Of a stretch of DNA of 64,000 nt, positions 46,435 to 54,077 are shown piece after piece. Position 1 is the stretch's first letter. Every line of letters starts with the position of its first letter. The DNA is from Frankiales bacterium (GTDB lineage Bacteria; Actinomycetota; Actinomycetes; S36-B12; CAIYMF01). The notes beneath the pieces are model-generated. The model saw only the letters and a program-made list of their open reading frames with translations, was not told the origin of the DNA and did no database searches. The translations under genes and the position numbers were made by a program. The DNA is taken from assembly GCA_016125335.1 (NCBI GenBank), contig WGLY01000002.1, positions 62,001-126,000 of the forward strand. The letters are read 5' to 3'.

Positions 46435-48885
46435 TCAGAGGTAGCCGCGGTTGCGCAGGCCCTTGAGCGCGACAGCGCCGTAGATCGGCGGGATGTAGAA
46501 GGTGGCGGCGCGGTAGACCAGCGCCGTCGAGAGCGCCACCACTTGGTCGACGCCGATGGCGACCAGGCCCGCGGTGAGCGCCGCCTCCGACACCCCGATG
46601 TTGCCCGGGATCGGCATCAGCCCGGCGAACAGCGCGACCAGCGTGTTGATGAGGATGAGCTCCGCGAAGGTCGCCTCGCCGCCGAACGCGCGCAGCGAGG
46701 TGCCGAGCACCATGGCGGCGACCACGTTCCACACCACGCTGCCGACGACGATGAGCAGCACCTTGCGCGGGGAGCGCAGCACCCGCAGCGCCACGCGGGT
46801 GTCGGCGGTGCGGGCCCGGATGAAGCCGCGCACGCGAGGGATGGCGAGCGCGATGAGCACCGCGGCCAGGGCCAGCAGCACGACGATGACCAGCACCTTG
46901 CCCCAGTCGACGCCGGCCAGCGCCTGCCGCAGCGACGGCTCGTCGGTCTGCGCGGGCGGAGTGAGCGACACCAGCCCCGACACCAGCGTCACCAGGATGA
47001 CGGCGATCTGCACGAGCAGGCCGCCGATCGTGTTGATGAGGCTGATGGTCACCGCGGCGGTCGGGTTGCTGCCCACGAGCTGGAAGAACCGGATCGTCAG
47101 CGCGATGCGCCCGGCCGACGACGGGACGGCCAGGCCGATGAACGCGATCGCGTACTGGAGGCCGAGCAGCGGGCCGAAGCGCAGCTTGGTGGTCGAGGCA
47201 CCCAGCGTCGCGACCGCCTGGCCGACCTGGATCACGGGAGCCAGCAGCACCGCCGCGAGCACCCAGCCCCACTGCGCACCTTGGAAGGACTGCACGATCG
47301 TGCTCAGCCCGATGCCGGCGACCGCCGAGATGAGCGCGTAGGCCACCAGCCCGAGCACGAGCACCATGCCCACCGAGGCGAGGGTGACCCGGCGCAGCTT
47401 CTCCAGCGGCGGCGCCTCGACGCCGGTGACCTCGACCACCGCGGCGCGCAGGTCCTCCATCGACCACGGCGCGGCCTTCGCCGAAGCACGCGTGTCCGGG
47501 TCGAGCGCGGCCGGCTGGAGGTAGGCGACCAGGGCGACGAGCCTTTCCTGCGGCAGCGCCGCGTGGGCGGCCGCGACGGCGGTCGCGACGTCGGTGGCCG
47601 CCGCGGTGCACACGAGAAGCTGCGCGTCGTCGGCCGCCAGCTCGGCCCCCGCCGGGCCGGTGGACCCCGAGGACAGGTCCGCGAGGGCGTAGCCGTCGTC
47701 CCGCACCACCAGCGAGCGGGGGCGCACGCGGCCGTGGCTGAGCCCGGCCGCGTGCAGCGCGCCGAGAGCCGCCCACAGCCCCGCCAGGACCTCGGGCGTC
47801 ACCTCGTCGCGGTCGAGGTCGGCGAGGGTGCGGCCCTCGTCCCACCGCGCGAGCAGCGCGTCGCGGCCGAACGCCGTCCCCGCCGTGATGACGGGCTGCA
47901 CGGGCACGCCGGCCCGCTCGGCCACCAGGGTGAGGAACGCCTCGTGCTCCACCTGGGTCTGGCGCCCGACGCGGGTCGAGAGGACGCCGCCGCGGTACCA
48001 CAGCCGCGACCACAGGCTCGTCAGCAGCGAGCTCTCCGACGCGTCGCGGCCGTAGATGCGCACGAGCACCCGGCGTCCGGCGTCGTCGCGGCCCACGGCC
48101 GTCATGACGCCGCGCGGGTCGGCCGGCGCGTGCTCGAGACCGGTCACCGACGCCCCGAGGTCGGCGAGCTCGGCGGCGACCAGGTCGAGCGGCACCCGCC
48201 CCCCGGGCGAGCCGATGGCCAGGTGCACGAGGGCGGCCGACCCGGCGCCCACCACCACCCCGGTCGCGATCCCGAGCACCGTGTCGATGCCGATGGCGAC
48301 ACCGGCCACGGCGCCGCCGAGCACGAGGGTCCACCCCGTGCGCCGCAGCGGGCGTGACACGTACGGCGCCGACACCGCGACGACGGCCAGCACCACGGCC
48401 AGGCGGATGGCCGGGTAGGTGGCCGAGGCCTCGGACGAGCCGAGGGCCGAGCCGATCTGGCCCCACGTGGCCCCGCCCCCGAGCGCCAGCGCGCTCGCGG
48501 CGAGCGCGGTGAGCAGCGCCACGGCCACCTGCGCGCCCAGCAGCCGCCGGCGGCCGCGGGAGGACGCCGCGAGCAGCACGAGCAGGACGGCCCAGATCAG
48601 CGCCAGCGCGTACGCGGTCTCCCAGAACCAGCCGAGCAGGCCGGGCAGGGCGTCGATGAGCGAGGACGCCGCGTCGTCGACCGTGGTGGGCCCCGGAGCC
48701 GCGATCGAGAGCAGCGCGACCGCGGCCAGGCACAGCGCCAGCAGCACGGCGTCGGTGGGGCGGCGCTCGAACGGGGCGTCCGCGGCCGAGGACCAGAGGG
48801 AGACGCCGGTGATCCGCCGGCGCAGGCGGGAGGTGGCCTCAGGCGTCGTCGACGCCGGGGGCGGGCCCGCAGCCTCGATGCTCAC
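46435..48885 (-). CDS. flippase-like membrane protein with fused pseudokinase-like domain
   Basis: An 816-residue protein with three parts. An N-terminal membrane region (about 45-250) has six or so hydrophobic segments. The cytosolic middle (about 255-470) resembles a protein or aminoglycoside kinase: VLVRIYGRD in place of the ATP-binding Lys strand, QVEHEAFLTLVAERAGVPV as the C-helix, HGRVRPRSLVV where HxDxxxxN is expected, and YALADLSSG for DFG. The catalytic Asp and Asn are lost. The C-terminal part (about 485-816) is the UPF0104/lysylphosphatidylglycerol-synthase transmembrane domain with LAVPSSAGRIALTIRFFQLVG, as in MprF flippases. A role in moving an envelope lipid is inferred. The start is GTG at 48885. 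Confidence 0.85.
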   Translation of the reverse strand: MSIEAAGPPPASTTPEATSRLRRRITGVSLWSSAADAPFERRPTDAVLLALCLAAVALLSIAAPGPTTVDDAASSLIDALPGLLGWFWETAYALALIWAVLLVLLAASSRGRRRLLGAQVAVALLTALAASALALGGGATWGQIGSALGSSEASATYPAIRLAVVLAVVAVSAPYVSRPLRRTGWTLVLGGAVAGVAIGIDTVLGIATGVVVGAGSAALVHLAIGSPGGRVPLDLVAAELADLGASVTGLEHAPADPRGVMTAVGRDDAGRRVLVRIYGRDASESSLLTSLWSRLWYRGGVLSTRVGRQTQVEHEAFLTLVAERAGVPVQPVITAGTAFGRDALLARWDEGRTLADLDRDEVTPEVLAGLWAALGALHAAGLSHGRVRPRSLVVRDDGYALADLSSGSTGPAGAELAADDAQLLVCTAAATDVATAVAAAHAALPQERLVALVAYLQPAALDPDTRASAKAAPWSMEDLRAAVVEVTGVEAPPLEKLRRVTLASVGMVLVLGLVAYALISAVAGIGLSTIVQSFQGAQWGWVLAAVLLAPVIQVGQAVATLGASTTKLRFGPLLGLQYAIAFIGLAVPSSAGRIALTIRFFQLVGSNPTAAVTISLINTIGGLLVQIAVILVTLVSGLVSLTPPAQTDEPSLRQALAGVDWGKVLVIVVLLALAAVLIALAIPRVRGFIRARTADTRVALRVLRSPRKVLLIVVGSVVWNVVAAMVLGTSLRAFGGEATFAELILINTLVALFAGLMPIPGNIGVSEAALTAGLVAIGVDQVVALSTALVYRAATFYIPPIYGAVALKGLRNRGYL

Positions 48886-48962
48886 GCGGCGGTCTCCAGG
48901 GACGGGGCGGCCAGGTCGGACGCACCGTATGCCCTGGCGCCCCGCGGCGTCCCGGCGACGCG

Positions 48963-49015
48963 ACGGCCCGCGTCACGCCGTTCGTCGGCGTCGTACCGGC
49001 CGGCCCGCGGGCCGT
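48963..49015. terminator. nested hairpins after the small membrane-protein gene
   Basis: ACGGCCCGCG at 48963-48972 pairs with 49006-49015, and inside it ACGCCG (48975-48980) pairs with CGGCGT (48986-48991). The structure starts 11 bases past the stop of the minus-strand gene ending at 49026. Confidence 0.5.
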
Positions 49016-49025
49016 GCCGCGACGC

Positions 49026-49325
49026 TCAGTCCTCGCGGGGCTCGGACTCCGCCGGGTGCCCGTCGACGGCGGCCGCCTGCTCGAGCATCGACGACAGCGC
49101 GAGGATGCCGGCCCGGGCCTGGCGACGGACCGCCACCAGGTGCCGGCGCAGCAGCATGCCGTAGGTCGTGACGACGCCGGCGCCGAGCGCCAGCCCGGTC
49201 ACGAGGCCGGCGAGGACGCCCCACCGCAGCCCCGCGAGCAGGGCCACGAGCGTCGCGACCACGCCGGCCAGGATGGCCACCTGCGCGAGGTCCCAGGGAT
49301 GACCGTGTCGTGCTCGCCTCCACAT
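49026..49325 (-). CDS. small two-helix membrane protein of unknown function
   Basis: A 99-residue protein: a basic N-terminus (MWRRARHGHPWD), two adjacent hydrophobic helices (about 14-32 and 35-55) and a charged C-terminal half with a short amphipathic helix. The ATG at 49325 has GGAGGG upstream, which sets the start against the longer open frame. I recognise no family. It is divergent from the SpoIID-domain gene with 289 bases between. Confidence 0.7.
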   Translation of the reverse strand: MWRRARHGHPWDLAQVAILAGVVATLVALLAGLRWGVLAGLVTGLALGAGVVTTYGMLLRRHLVAVRRQARAGILALSSMLEQAAAVDGHPAESEPRED

Positions 49326-49614
49326 GTGCCCTCCAGGTGCCGCACCGAGTCGCTGAAGGGCGCGCGTACCCCTCGCGGGCCCAGGAAAACGTCCCGGCGG
49401 CGCGGGGTCGCCCCAGACCTGTCCAGGACCCGGACCAGATCCGTCGGGGTGGCCGCCCGTGTCCCGCAAGGCGGCACGGCAGCCGACTGCCGTCCTTCTA
49501 TCGGACGCATGGGACGTCGGACCCGCGCACCCTCCCGCCGCCGCTTCAGCCCGGCGCGCGGGCGGCCGAGGCACTGGGTATGGCGACGACGATCCCGACG
49601 ACCCCGGCCACCGC
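49326..49614. other. divergent intergenic region, possible long leader of the SpoIID gene
   Basis: This 289-base space separates two divergent genes. It contains a purine patch (CAGGAAAACG near 49380) and several GC dyads. No clear -10 element close to the 49615 start and no strong Shine-Dalgarno sequence were found. A structured leader is possible but I could not match a known riboswitch. Confidence 0.35.
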
Positions 49615-51573
49615 ATGAGCGCACGACGTCTCGCCCGGTGGTCGGTCGTCGCGCTCACGGCGGGCGCGGTGGGCCTGGTCGGCTTCCCCGCGCTCAGCTC
49701 CGTCGCGTCCGCGGCGGGCGGCCTGCCCGCGCTGCCCGCCGGCTACGTCTCCTCGGCCGTCCCCTCGAGCGGCGCGTTCCCGATCACCGGCCGCAGCTGG
49801 GGGCACCGCATCGGCATGTCGCAGGTGGGCGCCCAGTACGCCGGCCGCGCCGGCTTCACGGCCGCGCAGATCCTGTCGCACTACTACCCCGGCACCACCA
49901 ACTCCGTGGTCGCCCCGACCAGCTGGCAGCGCTTCTGGCCGGGCACCCCGGCCGGCGCGACCCGGCCGGTGCTGCGCGTCTACGTCGAGGCGAACGACGG
50001 TCTCAAGCTCGCGGTCACCACCAGCCCGAAGCTGCGCCTGGCCTCCCCCGACGGCCAGGTGCTCGCGCTGCCGGCGGCCCCGTCGCCGCAGCGGTGGCGG
50101 ATGATCCCCTACAACAAGGGCAACCCGTCGCTGGGGCTGCGCCTGCAGTACCAGGGCGCCGGGACGCCGTGGCGCAACCTGAGTGTCGTGCCCTACGGCA
50201 CCGGGTTCACCGAGTCCGACGGCGTGCGCATCGAGCTGGTCAACGGCACGACGCGCACCGAACCGAGCACCGTGGCCCTGCGCACGACCACCGCGACGTC
50301 CCACTCGTGGATCACCGTGTCGATGGTCGACCCCGAGGCCTACCTGCCGTCCGTGGTCGCCTCGGAGATCGGGCCGTCGTCGGCACCGGCCACGCTCCAG
50401 GCCCAGGCGATCGCGGCCCGCTCCTACGCCGCGCGGCTCGCCTACGTGTACGGCGGCTCGCGCAACTACGACGTGTGCGCGGCGACCTGCCAGTACTACC
50501 CGGGGGTCGCGACGGGCACGGTGGCCGGCGGCCGCAGCAAGGACGTGCCGCGCGGCTACGCCTCCACGACGGCGGCCGTCACGGCCACGCGCGACCGCGT
50601 GCTCACCTACCGCGGCGCGCCGGCGCTCACCATGTTCGCGGCGGCCAACGGCGGCTACTCGCGCAGCGGCGGGATGCCCTACCTGCCGGCCCAGGCCGAC
50701 CCGTGGGACGCGCTGTCGAAGTCGTCGAGCCACGCGTGGTCGGCCAGCCTGCCGGTGAGCGTGCTCACGCGGTTCATCCCGTCCGGCGACCGGCTCACGT
50801 CGATGGCGATCGGCGGTCGCGACGGGCTCGGCGACCTCGGGGGCACCCCCACCGTGGTCGTGCTCGACTCCGTGTCGCCCACCGGCGACCTGCACCGCAC
50901 CACGACGTCGCCGTCGGCGCTGCGCTCGGCGTGGTCGTGGCCGGGTGCGTCCTCCGGGCTGCGCTCGACGTGGTTCGCGGTCGTGGGCGCGACCCCGGCC
51001 CCGACCCCCACGCCCACCCCGACCCCGACCCCGACACCCACCCCGACGCCGACACCGACGCCCACGCCGCCCCCGAGCGCGTCCCCGTCGCCGACGTCGA
51101 CGCCGGCAGCGTCCAGCACGCTGCGCCCGGCCGTGCTGCGGCTGGGCATGAGCGGCCCGGCGGTGAAGGCGCTGCAGCAGCACCTCGGCGTCACGCCCAC
51201 CGGCTACTTCGGCCCGCTCACGAAGTCCTACGTGGCGCGCTGGCAGTCGCGCCACGGCCTGACCCCGACCGGGTACGTCGACAACGCGCTCTACCGGCGG
51301 ATGCGCCTGCCGGTGCTCACCCCGTCGACGCCGACCGCGCCCGTCGTCTCGGCCACCCCGCGGCTGCGGCCCGCGGTGCTGCACCTGCGCTCGCGCGGCG
51401 CGGCCGTGAAGGCCCTCCAGCGCCAGCTCAAGGTGACGCAGTCGGGCTACTTCGGCACGCAGACCCGGGCCGCCGTCATCCGGTTCCAGTCGCGCCACGG
51501 CCTGCGGCCCACCGGCTACGTCGACCACGCCCTCTACCGCCGGCTGCGGCTGCCCGTCTCGCTGCTGCGCTGA
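49615..51573 (+). CDS. secreted SpoIID/LytB-domain protein with two peptidoglycan-binding domains
   Basis: A 652-residue exported protein. Residues 1-33 are a signal peptide (cleavage near SVASA). A SpoIID/LytB domain covers about 55-440: the characteristic GHRIGMSQVGAQYAGRAGFTAAQILSHYYPGT, then EAYLPSVVASEI and QAQAIAARSYA. A Thr-Pro repeat (about 460-485, DNA 50991-51070) and a Ser/Pro linker follow. Two PG_binding_1 domains end the protein (about 505-560 and 585-645), each with LRLGMSGPAVKALQQHL-like and GYFGPLTKSYVARWQSRHGL-like halves. SpoIID cleaves glycan strands or stimulates amidases; in a non-sporulating setting a role in wall remodelling is likely. The last 40 bases overlap the convergent gene. 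Confidence 0.9.
   Translation: MSARRLARWSVVALTAGAVGLVGFPALSSVASAAGGLPALPAGYVSSAVPSSGAFPITGRSWGHRIGMSQVGAQYAGRAGFTAAQILSHYYPGTTNSVVAPTSWQRFWPGTPAGATRPVLRVYVEANDGLKLAVTTSPKLRLASPDGQVLALPAAPSPQRWRMIPYNKGNPSLGLRLQYQGAGTPWRNLSVVPYGTGFTESDGVRIELVNGTTRTEPSTVALRTTTATSHSWITVSMVDPEAYLPSVVASEIGPSSAPATLQAQAIAARSYAARLAYVYGGSRNYDVCAATCQYYPGVATGTVAGGRSKDVPRGYASTTAAVTATRDRVLTYRGAPALTMFAAANGGYSRSGGMPYLPAQADPWDALSKSSSHAWSASLPVSVLTRFIPSGDRLTSMAIGGRDGLGDLGGTPTVVVLDSVSPTGDLHRTTTSPSALRSAWSWPGASSGLRSTWFAVVGATPAPTPTPTPTPTPTPTPTPTPTPTPPPSASPSPTSTPAASSTLRPAVLRLGMSGPAVKALQQHLGVTPTGYFGPLTKSYVARWQSRHGLTPTGYVDNALYRRMRLPVLTPSTPTAPVVSATPRLRPAVLHLRSRGAAVKALQRQLKVTQSGYFGTQTRAAVIRFQSRHGLRPTGYVDHALYRRLRLPVSLLR
50991..51070 (+). 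repeat. (Thr-Pro)n coding repeat
   Basis: Imperfect six-base repeats of ACCCCG/ACGCCC type encode about 13 Thr-Pro pairs that form the wall-spanning linker of the SpoIID-domain protein. Such tracts tend to vary in copy number. Confidence 0.75.
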
Positions 51574-51974
51574 TCCCGACGGGACCGGCGCACGACGACG
51601 GCGGCCGCCACCACCACGGCGACCACTCCGGCGAGCAGCACCAGGTTGCGCAGGTAGGGCTGGGTGAGCAGCGTGCCGCTCTCGCCGCCGCGGGCTGGCG
51701 AGAGCGCGAACGGCAGCGCCACCAGCGCCAGGCCGGTCAGCACGACGAGCCCCGCCTGCACCGGCGGGCGGGCCGAGCCGGGGACCGTGCGGCGCAGCAG
51801 CCAGCCGACGCCCAGCGCCACCGGGACGAGCACGACGTCGTCGAGCACCACCATGGCCACCAGGAACGCCGCGAGGCCGAAGGGCGAGGCGGCATCCCAG
51901 TTGGTGACGACCTCGAGCACGCCCACGAGGATCGCCAGGACGCCGATGCCGCCCACCACCCGCCGGCCGGTCAC
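51534..51974 (-). CDS. small four-helix membrane protein coupled to the Mo-oxidoreductase
   Basis: A 146-residue protein with about four transmembrane helices (about 6-22, 30-52, 73-93, 105-127) and a basic Ser/Arg-rich C-terminal tail. No family recognised. The GTG at 51974 overlaps the stop of the oxidoreductase gene (GTGA), so the two are translationally coupled and probably work together, for instance as an extra membrane or quinone-side subunit. Its C-terminal 13 codons overlap the convergent SpoIID-domain gene by 40 bases. Confidence 0.75.
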   Translation of the reverse strand: MTGRRVVGGIGVLAILVGVLEVVTNWDAASPFGLAAFLVAMVVLDDVVLVPVALGVGWLLRRTVPGSARPPVQAGLVVLTGLALVALPFALSPARGGESGTLLTQPYLRNLVLLAGVVAVVVAAAVVVRRSRRDQRSSETGSRSRR

Positions 51975-53188
51975 ACGACCTCGATCCGGGAAACCCACTT
52001 GGTCTGGAGGACGCCCGGGCGGTCCGGCGCGATCAGCCGCACCGGGTAGCCGTGGTCGAGCGTGAGCGGCGCGCCGGCCAGCCGCAGCGCCAGCAGGGTG
52101 TCCTCGTGCCGCGCGAACTGCGGCGGCACCTCTGCGGTGGCGTAGAGGCCGTCCGTCTCCAGCGACACGACGCGCACGGTGGAGCCGCCGTCGACCCCGC
52201 ACAGGTCGAGCACGTCGCGCAGGCGCACCCCGCCCCAGGTCGCGACGGCGCTCCAGCCCTCGACGCAGGCCAGCGGCAGCTCCACCTCGTGCTGCGGGAG
52301 GGCGGCGAGGTCCGCGAGGGCGAACGAGCGCGGCGTCGGTCCGTGGACGGTCAGCGCGTACCCGGTGTGCTGCGCCGCCGGGACGACGCCGGCGTCCACG
52401 GCGGTGCGGTTGACCGGCACGCCGAGCGGCACGTCCTGCGGCGAGCGCGGCGCGAGCAGCCCGGCCCAGCCCAGCGGTCGCAGCGTCTGGCCCACGGTGA
52501 CGGCGGCGACGGCGGCCGACCCCAGCAGCGCGGCGCCGAGCACGCCGCGGCGGGAGAGGACCCGGCTCCCGTCCAGGGCCCCCTCCCCCGGCGGGTCGTC
52601 GTCCGCCGGTCCCCCGCCGGCGCGCGCGTGCCACGCCTCGACGACCAGGGGCCACTTGACCGCGAGGTGGATCAGCACCGAGCCCAACACCACCCACGCG
52701 ACCGCGTAGTGCGCGACCGGGAACAGGAACGACCACAGGTAGAGGTGCGCGAGGTTGAGCGTGCCGGTCACGAGCTCGAAGGCGGTGGCGGCCGCGAGCA
52801 GCCCCACGCTGAGCCGCTCCAGCGCGTGGCCGGCGGAGCGCACCGGTGGCCACGCCCACAGGCGCGGGTACACCGACCACAGCTTCAGCCCCAGCAGCGG
52901 GATCGCGGCGAGCCCGGTCGTCACGTGGATCCCCTGGGTGAGCCGGTAGCCCCACGCCGGGTCCGGCGGCAGCGGGAGCCAGGCCACCGGGTGCTGGTGC
53001 AGGTGGCTCACGAGACCGGTGAGGAAGCACACCGAGATGGCCGTGGCGAGCAGCGCCCCGGCCCGCGTGACCAGCCACGCGTGGCGCAGCGGGCTCGGGA
53101 ACGCGTCGTCGGCGAACACGGGCAGGTCCGGCGGCGCCCCCGCATCCCGCACGGGTCGCACCCGCCGCCGGGGCCCGGTCGCCGTCAC
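51971..53188 (-). CDS. membrane cytochrome b-like / molybdopterin oxidoreductase fusion
   Basis: A 405-residue protein. The N-terminal half has about five transmembrane helices with paired His (LVSHLHQHPVAWL, HVTTGLAAIPLLGLKLW, AHYAVAWVVLGSVLIHLAVKW), as in di-haem cytochrome b561-like anchors. A sequence SRRGVLGAALLGSAAVAAVTVG then resembles a twin-arginine signal lying inside the chain. The C-terminal half (about 250-405) is a sulfite-oxidase/YedY-type molybdopterin domain, with the Mo-ligand Cys in LACVEGWSAVATWGGVRLRDVLDL. It would exchange electrons between the membrane pool and an extracytoplasmic substrate. The GTG overlaps the methyltransferase stop. Confidence 0.87.
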   Translation of the reverse strand: MTATGPRRRVRPVRDAGAPPDLPVFADDAFPSPLRHAWLVTRAGALLATAISVCFLTGLVSHLHQHPVAWLPLPPDPAWGYRLTQGIHVTTGLAAIPLLGLKLWSVYPRLWAWPPVRSAGHALERLSVGLLAAATAFELVTGTLNLAHLYLWSFLFPVAHYAVAWVVLGSVLIHLAVKWPLVVEAWHARAGGGPADDDPPGEGALDGSRVLSRRGVLGAALLGSAAVAAVTVGQTLRPLGWAGLLAPRSPQDVPLGVPVNRTAVDAGVVPAAQHTGYALTVHGPTPRSFALADLAALPQHEVELPLACVEGWSAVATWGGVRLRDVLDLCGVDGGSTVRVVSLETDGLYATAEVPPQFARHEDTLLALRLAGAPLTLDHGYPVRLIAPDRPGVLQTKWVSRIEVV

Positions 53189-53871
53189 GGCCGCCCGTCC
53201 AGCGCCACGAAGCAGCGGCCGCCGCTGCGCCAGACGTCGGCCACCCGCCAGCCGGCGGCCGCCGCGTGGTCGGCCACCTGCTCGACGGTGACGAGCGCCC
53301 AGGGGAACCAGTCCGACAGCAGGCCGCGGTGGGCCACGCGGATCAGGCGGCTGCGCACCGGGACCGGCTCGGGCCAGGCCTCGAGCAGCACCCGGCCGCG
53401 CGGCCCGGTCAGCTCGCGCACGCGGCGCAGCAGCCGGTCCGGGTCGCCGCCGATCCCCACGTTGCCGTCGAGGAGCAGCGCCGTCGACCAGCGCCCGGCA
53501 CCCGGTACCGCGCCGAAGACGTCGACGCGCCCGGCAGCAGCACCGCGGGCGCGTGCCGCGCGCACCGCCGCCGCGCTCACGTCGATGCCGAACGCGGGGA
53601 CGTGGCGCGACCGCAGGGCCTCGAGGATCCGGCCCGGCCCGCACCCGATGTCGAGCACCGGCCCCACGGCCCGCTCGAGCACCGAGAGGTCGGCGTCGTC
53701 GGCCGCCGCGTGCCACCGGGCCACGTCGACGCCGTACGCGCTGCCGGTGTCGGTGTGGATCGTGACCGTGCGGCGGTGCCGGGACGTGCTGCCCAGCAGT
53801 GCGTCGGGCCACGCACCGGCCACCACGGCCGTGCTCACGCCCGCCGCCCGTCGGGTCCGCGCCACGCGCAC
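53185..53871 (-). CDS. class I SAM-dependent methyltransferase
   Basis: A 228-residue Rossmann-fold methyltransferase. Motif I is VLDIGCGPGRILEAL, followed by an acidic strand end (AFGIDVSAAAVRAAR) and ALLLDGNVGIGGDPDRLLRRVREL. The substrate is unknown; the YGVDVARWHAAADDAD segment before motif I is typical of the type-11/25 group that methylates small molecules. It is the first gene of the leftward operon and overlaps the oxidoreductase gene by GTGA. Two GTG codons (53871 and 53865) are possible starts; neither has a strong ribosome-binding site. Confidence 0.85.
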   Translation of the reverse strand: MRVARTRRAAGVSTAVVAGAWPDALLGSTSRHRRTVTIHTDTGSAYGVDVARWHAAADDADLSVLERAVGPVLDIGCGPGRILEALRSRHVPAFGIDVSAAAVRAARARGAAAGRVDVFGAVPGAGRWSTALLLDGNVGIGGDPDRLLRRVRELTGPRGRVLLEAWPEPVPVRSRLIRVAHRGLLSDWFPWALVTVEQVADHAAAAGWRVADVWRSGGRCFVALDGRP

Positions 53872-54064
53872 CTCGGCCCGCGCGGCGCTGCGTCCACCTC
53901 GTCGTCTCGCACCCTCGTCACGCTAGGGACGGCGCCGCGGAGCCGGACCGGCCACGCGCTTACGGACTCGTGACGTCGCGACGCCCGGCACCGGGACCGC
54001 GGCGCAGGTGCTACGGATCCCTTACGTGCCCGCGCGAGGCCTGGGAGCCGGTCGCACCGGCACC

Positions 54065-54070
54065 TAGCGT
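54065..54070 (+). promoter_or_regulatory. -10 element TAGCGT for the glycosyltransferase operon
   Basis: TAGCGT ends seven bases before the GTG at 54078, the first gene of the rightward four-gene operon. Confidence 0.5.
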
Positions 54071-54077
54071 CGAGGAC

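Noticed and set aside
49326-49614. Possible c-di-AMP (ydaO-type) riboswitch upstream of the cell-wall hydrolase-like gene
   Set aside because: Such switches often precede cell-wall genes in actinobacteria, but I could not find the conserved ydaO core segments here.
50991-51070. Tandem DNA repeat that could have been a CRISPR-like or VNTR locus
   Set aside because: It is an in-frame Thr-Pro linker typical of wall-anchored proteins, with no spacers.
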